Virus record (IMG/VR): IMGVR_UViG_3300025011_000018
Span: 62,001 to 126,000 of that record
Length of the DNA: 64,000 nt
DNA from: a virus
Reading direction: 5' to 3' (one strand)
Shown: piece after piece, positions 33,317 to 43,774 of the stretch
Layout: each line of letters starts with the position of its first letter
How positions within the stretch are numbered: the stretch's first letter is position 1
Notes under the pieces: generated by a model
What the model was told of the DNA's origin: nothing
Seen by the model: the letters and a program-made list of their open reading frames with translations, nothing else
Databases searched by the model: none
Position numbers and translations under genes: made by a program

Positions 33317-34819
33317 TTGCCAAAACAAAATAAAAAAACAACTTCAGTTATTGAACAAGCTATGCCTGAAGAAATTATATTCCAAAAACAAAATAAAATA
33401 AACGATAATTTTTTTATACCTCGTAATTACGCAAGGAGTAATGTTCAGCCTCTTTGGGCGACAACTTCCACTACATCCGTAGGTTCTTTCACTAATGAAC
33501 AAATTGCCACAATGTTAAAAAATCCATATGCAAATTATAAACAATTACAGATGGTTAGTGAATACCTTATAAACACAAACAGTAATTATAATATTATCGT
33601 AGATTATCTAGCAACAATAATGACATTTGACTATGTTCCATTTCCTTTTGGAATTACTGAAAACCAAACAACTGTTAAAAATAGGATTATGAATTCTTTG
33701 AAAATCATCTCGAAAATGAATTTAAAAAATATGTTTCCATATATGTTGAAACAAGCAATTATATATGGAGAATCATATTGGTATGATTTGAGTGATGGCG
33801 ATAACACAATTATTGAAAAATTACCAAAAGAAATATGTGTTCTTTCACAAATAGATGATGATAACTTATGGAGAATGTATATTGATTGTGCATTAATTCT
33901 TCCTACTAAAGTGTATGAATTGCCAGAAGAAATTCAAAATGCATATCACGACTATATAGAAAGAAAGAAGCCTAAAGGTAAAAAGAAAGTAAATGAATAT
34001 ACTTTTATACCAGAAAGTTACTATGAAGTTAGTAAAAAGGGATTCGCAATTTTTATTCACATGGAAAAAAGGGCGCATGACTATCCCATGCTTGCGCATA
34101 TGTTTTCAGATTTATCATTGTTGAATAGTGATAAGACATATTTTAATGAATTTATTAAAGACGATGCGGTGAAAACCGTACATCAAAAAATACCAACAAA
34201 TGATGAAGGTATACCTCTAATGCCAAAAGAGATAATAGAGGCTTATCATAATGCAAGTAAGGAAAATGTTGGAAGAAACATATCGGTCATGACGAACCCA
34301 TTTATTGTCGAGGGAATAACATTAGATGGTTCTCAAAAATCAGCTATTAATGTTGTTGAACACGATATAAAAGTAATTCAAAATAACTCTGGTATATCAG
34401 AAACAATATTCAATGCTAATACTACAAATGGATTGTCTTATAGCACTAAGGCTGATTCTGCTCGTATGTTCCCTACTTTATATTTTTTCACTAATTTTGT
34501 GAATTATAAAATAAAGCAACATAAGTGTCAGGTTGAGTTTTTGCATATCAATATTTTTGAAAAAGTAGATGCACATGAAAGCCACAGGGCTGATTTATTA
34601 AGTGGTGGATCAAGAAGTTTATTTATGGCAACATCAGAAATTGACTTATATAGCTATATGAATTTGGCTGAAATGGAAAAGTTGTTGGATTTTGATAGTA
34701 TGTTGCCACCCAAGGTTAATGCTAGTCAACAAAGCGGAATAGAAAACGACAACGGTAGACCAACTACCAAAGAAAAAGACAAGGCTGATAGTACCGTTGT
34801 CGTAGATGGATTTAAATAA
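33317..34819 (+). CDS. portal protein, 500 aa
   Basis: TTG start behind AAGGAGGTGAT. Follows TerL; the central part (LKQAIIYGESYWYDL) and the extended helical C-terminus are typical of portal proteins, which form the dodecameric gate for DNA at one capsid vertex. AAAATATAAAAT precedes its ribosome site. Confidence 0.75.
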   Translation: MPKQNKKTTSVIEQAMPEEIIFQKQNKINDNFFIPRNYARSNVQPLWATTSTTSVGSFTNEQIATMLKNPYANYKQLQMVSEYLINTNSNYNIIVDYLATIMTFDYVPFPFGITENQTTVKNRIMNSLKIISKMNLKNMFPYMLKQAIIYGESYWYDLSDGDNTIIEKLPKEICVLSQIDDDNLWRMYIDCALILPTKVYELPEEIQNAYHDYIERKKPKGKKKVNEYTFIPESYYEVSKKGFAIFIHMEKRAHDYPMLAHMFSDLSLLNSDKTYFNEFIKDDAVKTVHQKIPTNDEGIPLMPKEIIEAYHNASKENVGRNISVMTNPFIVEGITLDGSQKSAINVVEHDIKVIQNNSGISETIFNANTTNGLSYSTKADSARMFPTLYFFTNFVNYKIKQHKCQVEFLHINIFEKVDAHESHRADLLSGGSRSLFMATSEIDLYSYMNLAEMEKLLDFDSMLPPKVNASQQSGIENDNGRPTTKEKDKADSTVVVDGFK

Positions 34820-34826
34820 TAATTTT

Positions 34827-34894
34827 AAATTAGAGAGATAGGAAGGATTAATTACCCTTCTAATAAGTGACCTCTGACATTTCTCTCTAATTTT
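34827..34894 (+). terminator. long hairpin before the first zinc-ribbon nuclease gene
   Basis: AAATTAGAGAGA (34827-34838) pairs with TCTCTCTAATTT (34882-34893); a smaller GAAGG/CCTTC hairpin lies inside. Separates the portal gene from the inserted endonuclease-like gene. Confidence 0.6.
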
Positions 34895-34926
34895 ATTTGT
34901 TCAGGGGAGAATTCAGGGGGTATAAA

Positions 34927-36099
34927 ATGTTAATAAAATGGAATTACAAGTTAGTAAAAGAATACATTGAAAATTTAGGTATGATTTTAATAAGTGAGAA
35001 ATATAAAAATGCTAGGACACCATTGATAATTAAAGATAACTGTGGTTATATGTACTATGTATCGCTCGATTCATTAAAGCGTCGTAATATACCGACAAAA
35101 TTTTATATGAGTAATCCTTATACATTACACAATATAAAGTTATGGTGTACATTAAATAACAAAACATACGAACTTATTGATTATCATTATAAATCAAACG
35201 ATACCTTAATGAAGTGGAAATGTTTAAAAGAAAATTACAAAGAAGAATTTCTTTCTAAATGGACAAATATCCAGACTGGATATGGTTGCCCTTATTGTGC
35301 GAATCAAAAAGTAGGTGTATCTAATTGTCTTTCAACTACAAATCCAGAATTAGCCAAACAATGGCATCCAACTTTAAATGGAGATTTAACTCCATATGAT
35401 TTTGTTAGCGGAAGTCATAATGAAGTTTGGTGGCAATGTTCTAAAAATCCTAAACATGAATGGAAGTCTATAATTTATAATAGAAATAGAGGAAATGACT
35501 GTCCTTATTGTATTAAAACATGTGGAGGATATACATTAGCAAGTTATAATTATAATCTTTTAATATGCAATCCTAAAGTTTCGGAAGAATGGAATTATAA
35601 GAAAAATGATAAAAGACCAGAGGAATATACTCCAGTTTCAGGTCAATATGTTTGGTGGATATGTAAAGAATGTAAACATGAATGGAATAGTAGAATTGCA
35701 GATAGAGACGAAGGATGTGGGTGTCCGAAATGTAATGAATCAAAAGGAGAGAAAAAGATTAAAGATATATTAAGTAATTTTAACATTTCTCATGATAAAG
35801 AGTATACTTTTGATGATTTAATAGGTCTTGGTGGTGGACTATTAAGATTTGATGTATCAGTATTTTAGAACAATGAAAAAATAAATCTAAGGTTACTTAT
35901 TGAATATGATGGAGTTTTTCATTATAAAAAACAGTATGATAATGATAATTTTGAATTATTAAAAGCACACGATAAATTAAAAGATGAATATTGTAAAAAT
36001 AATAATATTCCATTGCTTCGTATTCCCTATTGGGATTTTGATAACATAGAACAAATCTTACTTAAGGAGTTAAATATCAATTCAATTAAAACAATATAA
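34927..36099 (+). pseudogene. zinc-ribbon/Vsr-like endonuclease gene 1, interrupted by in-frame TAG
   Basis: ATG at 34927 (AGGGGG site). After an N-terminal domain there are repeated zinc-ribbon units (CPYCANQ; WWQCSKNPKHEW; CPYCIKTC; WWICKECKHEW; CPKCNESKGE). The TAG at 35866-35868 interrupts the frame, which then continues with LIEYDGVFHY and LLRIPYWDFDNIEQIL, a PD-(D/E)xK-like nuclease end shared with the other three copies. As written only the zinc-ribbon part (313 residues) is made. Probably a decaying free-standing homing endonuclease. Confidence 0.7.
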
Positions 36100-36132
36100 T
36101 AAATAAAAATAAGAATTAAAGAAGGTGTTACA

Positions 36133-36324
36133 ATGAAGTTTATCTACGTATTTTCAGATGACGTTGCGAAAGACATGGAAATCTCTGGTTTTAAAAAATT
36201 AGAAGAAAACAACGAAGTGAATATTGATGGTAAAAAGGCAATAGTTTTTCTTAACAATAAGGAGAGTTATTTAAATAAATATCAAAAACAATACATACTT
36301 CTTTCCAACAAATTATTCTTCTAA
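36133..36324 (+). CDS. hypothetical protein, 63 aa
   Basis: AAGGTG ribosome site. Alpha/beta small protein (MKFIYVFSDDVAKDM), located between portal and protease, apart from the inserted endonuclease gene. Function unknown. Confidence 0.55.
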   Translation: MKFIYVFSDDVAKDMEISGFKKLEENNEVNIDGKKAIVFLNNKESYLNKYQKQYILLSNKLFF

Positions 36325-36359
36325 TTATTATAAATATAAAATAAAGGCGGTGAATATAT

Positions 36360-37862
36360 TTGAAGAAAAAGTTTATGAGTGTGCCTATACAATATAATCA
36401 GTCTGTAAAATTTGAAGCTGATGATATTAAAATACCAGTAGAAATATTGGTCATGCATGACAAAATTAATTTAAATAAGTCTAATTTTGAAATGGAAGCA
36501 ATTGAATCTGCTAAAGAATCCATTAAAAATATTCCAATCTTAGGATATATAAAAAAGGTTGATGGTACTGATTCAAAAGATTTTGCAGGACACGAAATTG
36601 AACTATCTATTAAAGACGGTAAATTAAAACTTGTATACCTTGAGCGTCCAATTGGCGTAATTCCTGAAACAAATAATTACGAATATGTTGAAGTTAATGG
36701 TAAAACATATGTGAAAGTACTTGGATACATTTGGAAGGAGTACTTGAACGAGGGGTACGAGATCCTACAAGAGAATCCGAACAAAAGCGTAAGTATGGAA
36801 ATCACGGTAGATGATTATGTAGTTAATAAAGATGGAATTGTTGATATTAAATCTTATCGGTATTTAGGTGTTACGATTCTTGGAGATTCCGTTGGAGCAG
36901 GTATGGAAGGTGCCAATATGCAGGTTGTTGGTCAATTTTCTGAAAAGTTTTCTACTGATTTTTATGAGAAAGTTGAATCATTGAATAATGAATTAAAAGA
37001 AAGATTTAGTAATACAGATTCTATCGAAGGAGGTGACAATAAAGAGGTGAATATACAAAAGGAAGGTGAAAATATGAGTGATTTAAGTTTTTCAGCTACA
37101 TATAGACAGAAAAGAGAAGCTTTGTGCAATGCTTTAGACCCAATTGTAGTTAGAGATGGTGAAGATAAAATTGTAGAAGAAACTTTTTTTTATGTAGAAG
37201 ATTTTTCGGATGAATACGTAATGGTGGAGAAATATTATTGGACTGATAATAACTCTGAGCGTATATGTGGCAGATTTGCATATTCTTTTAATAATAATTT
37301 AATGACTGCCACAGTTAATATGGAATCATGGGAAAAAATGATGATGATCTGGGTAACTGAAACAGAAAATATAAAAATTGAAGAAGATAGAAAAGCGATT
37401 GAAACTATGTCTGCTGAATTTGACGCACTAAAAGTAGAAGTTGAAACTTTCAAGTCAACGATATCTAACTTAGAATCCGAAAAGGAAGATTTGGCAACTA
37501 AGGTTTCTGAATTTGAAATAAGTATCACTGAAAGAGATTCTACCATTTCAGAACTTCAAGCGTTCAAAAGTAATGTTGAATTAGAAATTAAACAATCTGA
37601 AATTGAAGATGTGATTTCTGAATTCGAAGAAGCTATTGGTGAAAACGAAGAGTTCAAAGCAATTAAAAATGATGCTATGAGTTATGAGATTGAAGCATTA
37701 AAAGAAAAGCTGTATGCATTAGAAGGTAAAATTAAGCATTCAAAATCTAATAAAATTACGAAAAAAACTCAAGTTTTTAGTAGCAAGGTTAGTGTAATCG
37801 TACCTGAAGTTACTGATAATGAAAGTTATTACGGGGATGCTGTGAAGTATATAAAACAATAA
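36360..37862 (+). CDS. capsid maturation protease-scaffold fusion, 500 aa
   Basis: TTG start behind GGCGGTGA. The N-terminal ~190 residues (PILGYIKKVDGTDSKDFAGHEIEL; NPNKSVSMEITVDDYV) look like a prohead protease domain. The middle has its own small domain. The C-terminal ~150 residues are a long acidic coiled coil (about residues 335-475) of scaffold type. Its place between portal and capsid genes agrees. AAATATAAAAT upstream. Confidence 0.65.
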   Translation: MKKKFMSVPIQYNQSVKFEADDIKIPVEILVMHDKINLNKSNFEMEAIESAKESIKNIPILGYIKKVDGTDSKDFAGHEIELSIKDGKLKLVYLERPIGVIPETNNYEYVEVNGKTYVKVLGYIWKEYLNEGYEILQENPNKSVSMEITVDDYVVNKDGIVDIKSYRYLGVTILGDSVGAGMEGANMQVVGQFSEKFSTDFYEKVESLNNELKERFSNTDSIEGGDNKEVNIQKEGENMSDLSFSATYRQKREALCNALDPIVVRDGEDKIVEETFFYVEDFSDEYVMVEKYYWTDNNSERICGRFAYSFNNNLMTATVNMESWEKMMMIWVTETENIKIEEDRKAIETMSAEFDALKVEVETFKSTISNLESEKEDLATKVSEFEISITERDSTISELQAFKSNVELEIKQSEIEDVISEFEEAIGENEEFKAIKNDAMSYEIEALKEKLYALEGKIKHSKSNKITKKTQVFSSKVSVIVPEVTDNESYYGDAVKYIKQ

Positions 37863-37910
37863 TATAAAATATATTTAAATTCCAATAAAGAATTAAATAT
37901 TAATAAAATT

Positions 37911-37939
37911 AACAACAGTAAAAATACTGTTGTTTTTTT
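37911..37939 (+). terminator. rho-independent terminator
   Basis: AACAACAGTA (37911-37920), four-base loop, TACTGTTGTT (37925-37934), followed by Ts. Between protease/scaffold and decoration genes. Confidence 0.75.
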
Positions 37940-37991
37940 ATAGCAACTAAAAAATAAAATAATATGTGTAAATTTAAGGAGGATTTTAATT

Positions 37992-38465
37992 ATGGCTAAC
38001 CAAATCGTGTTGAATAACATCAAGGCTACGGCTTCGATAAAAAATGTTGTAGTTCCTGCTTCTACTGTAAATGGTGGAATCTTAGTTCTTGGAACTCAGA
38101 ATGTAGATAAGACTTATGCTGGATCAGCTTGTAGTGCTGTTACAGATATGGGAATGGTAATTGTTTTAGATGTACCAATTTCATATGAAGTAGAAAAAAT
38201 TGAGAATGACTATGTAATCGGTACTGGGGCAACTGTAAGGGCATATGTTCCAGAATTAGGAGATGTAATTTCTATCCCTGTTGCAAACGTAACTGCCACA
38301 GCAGCATTAGGTATCGGGAAAGTAGTAGTTCCCAAGGCTGGTGCAATTAAGCCTGAATGCCTTGCTGCTTTTGCAGGTACAGAAATTCTTGGATACGTGA
38401 TTGATGAAATGTACACAAAAGCAGGCATTCCTATGGTCAAGCTAAGGTGTGTAAGAGTAGGTTAA
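37992..38465 (+). CDS. probable capsid decoration/head protein, 157 aa
   Basis: AAGGAGG ribosome site. Val/Ala/Gly-rich beta protein just before the major capsid gene, where small decoration or head-stabilising proteins usually lie. Assigned by place, size and composition. Confidence 0.55.
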   Translation: MANQIVLNNIKATASIKNVVVPASTVNGGILVLGTQNVDKTYAGSACSAVTDMGMVIVLDVPISYEVEKIENDYVIGTGATVRAYVPELGDVISIPVANVTATAALGIGKVVVPKAGAIKPECLAAFAGTEILGYVIDEMYTKAGIPMVKLRCVRVG

Positions 38466-38496
38466 TCAAAAATATAAATTAAAGGAGGATTATTAA

Positions 38497-39492
38497 ATGA
38501 ATAGTTTTGTAATGAATGACATACAAAAAATAGCTTTTGGAGCAGTTACAGGAGTAACTAAAGAAGGTTTCACTAAAGAACAGATGAACGAAGCTGTAAG
38601 AAATGCGGTTAAAGATGTTTGCGGGGGCGAGTGGAACTATTACAAGTTCATGGAAAATAGATACAAAGTGTTTGCAATAATGGCAGAAATTTTACCTATT
38701 GCTATGAATGCAAATCTAGCAGGCAAGTTTGACGGATTTGCGGAATTTAAAGATACGGCTTTGCTTGACAAGCCATATTTCTATGTTGAAGATAATCAGA
38801 CTTATCCAGTTTACACTTCTGCTAGAGGTAATGGAGATATAGAAAGACAGAAAATTATAGACAGGAACTTTACAGTTCCTACAGTTTCTAAATCAATAAA
38901 GTTCTATGAAGAAATGGATGCGTTCCTTTCAGGTAAAATGGATATGGGTAGATTGACAGAAAAAGCAACTATATCTATGGTTAATTATGTTGGAGAACTT
39001 ATTTCTGACACAATTTACGGTTCATATGCTGCTGTTGATACTGAATTTAAAGCAACTGGTGCTTTTGCTGCTGCTACTCTAGTTTCAATAATCGAAAATG
39101 TAAAAGCTGCAACTGGAGCAGAAAGACTTCAGATATTCGGTACCACTACTGCATTGTCAAATGTAGCAGACGGTGCTGGTTATTCCGATAGAGCAAAAGA
39201 CGGATTTAACTCATTGGGTTATTACGATACATTTAGAGGTACTGATTTGTTTGCATTGCCACAGGCTTATGCTGCACAAACTCAGACTCTCAAGGTAAAT
39301 AATGCTCATATAATTATACTTCCTGCAAATGAAAAGATAGTAAAGGTTTTATTTGAAGGCGAAGCACTTGTAGACATGAAAGACGGAATGAATAGAAATG
39401 ATATGCAACCAGAAGTACTTTTCACAAGAAGAGTTGGTGCAGCAGCTATTACTATTCCTGAAGGAAAGTTCGGCTTCTATAAGTTTCAATAA
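38497..39492 (+). CDS. major capsid protein, 331 aa
   Basis: AAAGGAGG ribosome site. HK97-fold-like length and pattern: N-terminal helix, middle with LISDTIYGSYAA and a conserved end PEVLFTRRVGAAAITIPEGKFG. Probably builds the capsid shell. Its upstream gap carries AAAATATAAATT. Confidence 0.7.
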   Translation: MNSFVMNDIQKIAFGAVTGVTKEGFTKEQMNEAVRNAVKDVCGGEWNYYKFMENRYKVFAIMAEILPIAMNANLAGKFDGFAEFKDTALLDKPYFYVEDNQTYPVYTSARGNGDIERQKIIDRNFTVPTVSKSIKFYEEMDAFLSGKMDMGRLTEKATISMVNYVGELISDTIYGSYAAVDTEFKATGAFAAATLVSIIENVKAATGAERLQIFGTTTALSNVADGAGYSDRAKDGFNSLGYYDTFRGTDLFALPQAYAAQTQTLKVNNAHIIILPANEKIVKVLFEGEALVDMKDGMNRNDMQPEVLFTRRVGAAAITIPEGKFGFYKFQ

Positions 39493-39504
39493 TTAAAAAT
39501 ATAA

Positions 39505-39546
39505 AATATTATGCTTGATGAGTTTTGACTTGCCAAGCATAATATT
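39505..39546 (+). terminator. 13-bp hairpin after the major capsid gene
   Basis: AATATTATGCTTG (39505-39517) pairs exactly with 39534-39546. The T-run is poor, so it may protect or process the capsid mRNA rather than end it. Confidence 0.6.
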
Positions 39547-39590
39547 TAAATTAAATTTCATTTTACAAGAATGATAAGGAGAGAGATTAT

Positions 39591-40316
39591 ATGCCAAAGC
39601 CTAACAATAGTGCAAAAAAAGAAAATATTAAAAAAGACGTGCAATTAGAAAATAACACACAAGAAATTGATATGAAAATTTTAATACAGCAAGTTACACA
39701 AGAGATTAGTGAAAAACTTAAAACAGAATATGAATCTAAAATATTAGATTTAGAAAATAAGTTAAACGAGAAGCCTATCGAAACAATAAAAGTAGAAAAT
39801 AATTCAAAAATTAATAAGAATAAATATAAATTTATACCCGATCATACAAAAATAAGATTGAAAAGTAATATCGGTGGATTGTTTACTTTTAGCGAAGATA
39901 GAGGAAAAGTTAGAGTATTCTTTCAAATAGATAATTTTGGTCAAAGTGCAACAATATCTTTTGAGGAATTAAGTATATTTATTAGTTCTTCTCCTACATT
40001 TATAAATAGCGGAAGTGTGGCTATCGTTGATGCATACAGTGATTCCGATATAACCGTAGAAGATGTGATTATAGATAAAAGACTTGAAAAGTTGTATTTT
40101 GATGAGAATAAAATCAATCCTATGTGTGTTGAAGATTTATTTGATGATAATATTACTTCTGAAAAAGAATTTGAAAAGAAGCTTAATAATACTCTCGAAA
40201 TGGCTGAAACAGTAATGGAGGCAGGTCATATTCTTTATAAACGTGGATTATTTACTAATAACACTAAGATGAATACTATTCGTCAAATATTTAGAAAACC
40301 TAATTTATTTAAATAA
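39591..40316 (+). CDS. hypothetical virion-region protein with coiled coil, 241 aa
   Basis: Lys/Glu/Asn-rich N-terminal ~70 residues with a coiled coil, then a compact beta-rich part (KIRLKSNIGGLFTFSEDRGKVRVFF) and a helical C-terminus. Lies where head-completion proteins are found; unassigned. Confidence 0.55.
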   Translation: MPKPNNSAKKENIKKDVQLENNTQEIDMKILIQQVTQEISEKLKTEYESKILDLENKLNEKPIETIKVENNSKINKNKYKFIPDHTKIRLKSNIGGLFTFSEDRGKVRVFFQIDNFGQSATISFEELSIFISSSPTFINSGSVAIVDAYSDSDITVEDVIIDKRLEKLYFDENKINPMCVEDLFDDNITSEKEFEKKLNNTLEMAETVMEAGHILYKRGLFTNNTKMNTIRQIFRKPNLFK

Positions 40317-40330
40317 GGGGGTTAATTTAT

Positions 40331-40759
40331 ATGCCTACCCTTTTCAGCAGTATATACACTAAAGCAAATGTTTTATTTCAAGATGCTCAATTACTTGAAA
40401 ATTTGACAGATGATGAACTTGAATATTTGCTTGAGATATTTTTAAGTAAGGCTAAAACTCTTCATTTTAAATCTTGTACAAAAGATTTAACAGATGTTGA
40501 TCTAGTTTTAAAGCAGTTTAATTCTACGCTTTCTGAAGAGGAAGAGTGGATTTTAGGGTTAGGGATTCGGTTAGTATGGTTGGAAAGAAAATTATATAAA
40601 GAAGAAAATCTTAGAAATAGAATTACAACGAAAGATTATAATTCATTTTCGGGTGGAAATCTTATTGATAAATTAACAATATTAAAAAATGAAACTCAAA
40701 AAGAACTTAAAAGTTTAGTAATTGATTATTCATTCAATTCGTTTGAGGGTTTTAATTAA
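40331..40759 (+). CDS. probable head-tail connector protein, 142 aa
   Basis: Helical protein (TDDELEYLLEIFLSKAKTLHF) of the size and place of gp6/gp15-type adaptor proteins that attach to the portal. AGGGGG ribosome site. Confidence 0.5.
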   Translation: MPTLFSSIYTKANVLFQDAQLLENLTDDELEYLLEIFLSKAKTLHFKSCTKDLTDVDLVLKQFNSTLSEEEEWILGLGIRLVWLERKLYKEENLRNRITTKDYNSFSGGNLIDKLTILKNETQKELKSLVIDYSFNSFEGFN

Positions 40760-40797
40760 AATAAATATTAACGTTAGTAATTTATTTTGGGGATAGA

Positions 40798-40860
40798 AAT
40801 GAACTAGCTATTCATTTTGAAAAGTGTAACTCCGATACGCTTCCCTATTTTATCTTTTTT
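40798..40860 (+). terminator. double hairpin before the second zinc-ribbon nuclease gene
   Basis: AATGAA/TTCATT (40798-40803, 40811-40816) and AAGTGT/ACGCTT (40822-40827, 40837-40842), followed by a T-rich tract ending in TTTTTT at 40860. Confidence 0.5.
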
Positions 40861-40889
40861 CGGATTTTATTATTTGGAGGTAATAAATA

Positions 40890-41845
40890 ATGATCAAACG
40901 ACATTTATATGAATACATAAAAGAATTTATAGAAAATTTTGGTTTTACTTTATTGAGTAAACAATACAAGAATAATTCTTCTGAGTTAATTATTATGGAT
41001 AAAGAAGGATATGTTTATACAACTTCTTTTGCAAAATTCAGACATAAAAATACAATTAATAACATAGGAAGATTTTTCAAAAACAATCCATATACAATAC
41101 AAAATATAAAATCATGGTGCAAACTTAACAATAAGCCTTTTGAGTTAATTAGTGATATGTATAATGGAAGTCATGATAAATTAAAATGGCAATGTTTGAA
41201 AGAAGATTGTGGTGAAATATTTGAAGCAAGTTGGAGTCACATTTATTATAACCATGAATGTGGTGTTTGTAATGGGAGACAAGTTAAATTGCATAATTGC
41301 TTAGCAACTAAAAGCCCAGAACTTGCTTCTGAATGGCACCCAACTAAAAATGGCAATTTAACACCATATGACGTTACTTTTAGTAGTGGTAAATATGCGT
41401 GGTGGAAATGTAAGGAATGTGGTCATGAATGGGAATCTTCTATCACTAATAGAAATAACAGGGATGTCCAAAATGTAATTTATCAAAAGGTGAAAATATA
41501 ACATATGATAAATTAAAGTATTATAATATTAATTTTATTTCACATTATAAATTCAAAAATTGTAAATATAAAAATGTTTTAGAATTTGATTTTTATTTAT
41601 TAGATTATAATTTTTGTATTGAAATCCAAGGAATTCAACATTATGAACCAGTTGATTTTGCGGGGAAAGGTAAAGAATGGGCAGAAAAGGAATTTAATTT
41701 AAATCAAATAAAAGACCAAATCAAAAGAGATTATTGTAATAACGAAAATATAAAATTATTAGAAATACCGTATTGGGATTTTAATAATATTGAACAAATT
41801 CTCATTAAAGAATTAAATTTAATTAAAAATAAATTAGCAATATAA
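40890..41845 (+). pseudogene. zinc-ribbon/Vsr-like endonuclease gene 2, frameshifted
   Basis: GGAGG ribosome site. The N-terminal part matches copy 1 (FEASWSHIYY, ECGVCNGRQVKLHNCLATKSPELASEWHPTKNGNLTPYD, WWKCKECGHEWESS). At about 41460 the frame is lost: in the other frame the sequence goes on GCPKCNLSKGE, then VLEFDFYL, IEIQGIQHYEP and LLEIPYWDFNNIEQIL to TAA at 41845. A one-base change restores one long protein. Likely an inactive homing endonuclease. Confidence 0.7.
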
Positions 41846-41901
41846 ATTTATTGCAATTTATATATGAAAAATATAAAATAAAGAAAGGTATGGTGTGTGG
41901 C

Positions 41902-42759
41902 ATGGGATATACACAGTTTCATAAGAAATGGTTTAATACCTCAACTCCAGTTGCAGGAGTAAAAGCGTCGGGGATACTCACAATTTCATCGGTTGTAAGT
42001 GATACAGAGAAAGTAACAATCGGAAGTAACACTTATGAATTTGATATGACAGGTGCAGTAACAGCAGGAAATATAGCTGTTGATGTCGGCGATTTAAGAA
42101 ATGAGGCACAAGGAACAATTACATTTACAGGAGTTGTTCTTGCAGGACAGACCGTCACTATTGGTACGGAAGTTTACGAGTTTGTTGCCGTAGCTGGAGA
42201 TATCGCAGATCCAGCAAATATTCCAGTAGTAATGGGTGCAGATATGTCTGCTGATAATGCGGTTACACAATTAGGTTTAGAAATTAGTTCTAATTCTGCA
42301 ATTGTTGATGCTGTTGCAAATACTACAACTGATACAGTTTTAGTTATCGCAGATGCTAAAGGAGTTGCTGGTAATACAATAGCTAGTACAACTACCTGTA
42401 TAAATGCATCTTTTGCAGCAGTTACTCTTATTGGTGGTTTAGCAACTATTACTGCTCCTAGTGCTGTGACGGCTTTAGTAGCTGCGATAACAGCTAATGA
42501 TGCTTACGTAACCGCCGTTGATGGTGCTTTAGATACAGTAGTCGTAACTTATAAATGGGTTGGGACTGACGGAAATAGTATAACTACAACTGAGACTATG
42601 GCAAATGGAGCTTTTGCCGTAGCGACATTAACGGGCGGAGTTTACGCAACTCCTGTTAATTGCGCAGCATTTATAATACTTGATAACGTTTGGTGGATAG
42701 CTGATGCTCCAGTTAGTAAATATACTTTAGGTGGATGGAAAAGTGCAACACCGTCATAA
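41902..42759 (+). CDS. repeat-containing virion-region protein, 285 aa
   Basis: ATG at 41902; nearer ATG at 41890 is too close to AAAGG. Thr/Ala/Val-rich beta protein with repeating units of the form ILTISSVVSDTEKVTIGSNTYEF and TITFTGVVLAGQTVTIGTEVYEF. Such units occur in exposed phage structural proteins. It could be a head-fibre or tail-sheath-like decoration. Confidence 0.6.
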   Translation: MGYTQFHKKWFNTSTPVAGVKASGILTISSVVSDTEKVTIGSNTYEFDMTGAVTAGNIAVDVGDLRNEAQGTITFTGVVLAGQTVTIGTEVYEFVAVAGDIADPANIPVVMGADMSADNAVTQLGLEISSNSAIVDAVANTTTDTVLVIADAKGVAGNTIASTTTCINASFAAVTLIGGLATITAPSAVTALVAAITANDAYVTAVDGALDTVVVTYKWVGTDGNSITTTETMANGAFAVATLTGGVYATPVNCAAFIILDNVWWIADAPVSKYTLGGWKSATPS

Positions 42760-42795
42760 TCTAAAACAAATATATAAAAGAAGGAGGAATTTCAA

Positions 42796-43764
42796 ATGGG
42801 ACAATATGATTTGTTTAGAGTAATATCACAATCTTATTTAACCACAAAAGAACGTGATGTTAACCAAATTAAATATGATATATTATTTGATTTTGATGAT
42901 TCTCCTTCTTTTGATTCTGTATTAATTAATAATATATCAAAAGGTGTACATATTATTGATGAAAACGCTATTACAAAGAATCTCAATAAGAAACGTTTGC
43001 TTTGTAAGTCAGATGAAAACATCGCTGTGGGTGATCAAGTATATTGGGGAAATAATTATTGGATATGTACTAATATAGATAGTGATAACGCTGTACAAGT
43101 TAAAGGTATCATAGAAAAAACCAATAATACTCTAAAGTTCTATAAAAACCACATTTTATTTCAAGTTCCATGTATTGTTAATAAAGGTAATATAAACATG
43201 GACGAAAATAAGTTTATCTCAATTGCTGCTGATGAGTATATTTTGGTTTGTCCTAATGCATCGGACAGTTCAAACATTGATTTAAACACTAGATTCATAT
43301 TGACTGGTAGTGCTTATAAGGTTGTTGGAATTGACAATATTAGTAACGTTGGTTTGTTAAATATTAGAGTTAAAGAGGATGTTGTAGTTGAAGATGATAA
43401 TGTAGAGTTAGGAATAGCTAATTATTACAGCAATCAAATTATCGTAGACACTAGTACAGCAGATATTACAATTACTCCATTAGATACAAATATAAAAGTT
43501 GGGAAAAGTGTAACATATACGGCAAGATTTACTGATGATGGTATTGAAAACAATCTAGTTCATTTTAATTGGGAATTAAGCAATGTAGACGGAAGTAATA
43601 ATATTTATGCGACTATTGTGTCTAATTATGATAATAAATCTTGTACAATTACAGGAGCTAATTCATATTCAGCAATTGGTAAAATAATAAATATAAAAAT
43701 TTCTTTAGTTGAGAATCCAACTAGATTTATTGAAAAACAATTTAAAATAACTAGTTTGATATAA
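42796..43764 (+). CDS. structural protein with C-terminal Ig-like domain, 322 aa
   Basis: AAGGAGG ribosome site. First ~220 residues resemble a connector or virion protein. The last ~100 (ITITPLDTNIKVGKSVTYTARF...WELSNVDG) form a BIG_2/Ig-like domain, often used for weak binding to cell surfaces. Confidence 0.6.
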   Translation: MGQYDLFRVISQSYLTTKERDVNQIKYDILFDFDDSPSFDSVLINNISKGVHIIDENAITKNLNKKRLLCKSDENIAVGDQVYWGNNYWICTNIDSDNAVQVKGIIEKTNNTLKFYKNHILFQVPCIVNKGNINMDENKFISIAADEYILVCPNASDSSNIDLNTRFILTGSAYKVVGIDNISNVGLLNIRVKEDVVVEDDNVELGIANYYSNQIIVDTSTADITITPLDTNIKVGKSVTYTARFTDDGIENNLVHFNWELSNVDGSNNIYATIVSNYDNKSCTITGANSYSAIGKIINIKISLVENPTRFIEKQFKITSLI

Positions 43765-43774
43765 GGAGGTAAGA

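Noticed and set aside
34927-36099. Genome-wide reassignment of TAG
   Set aside because: TAG serves as the normal stop in several genes, including the terminase small subunit-like and Spo0E-like genes.
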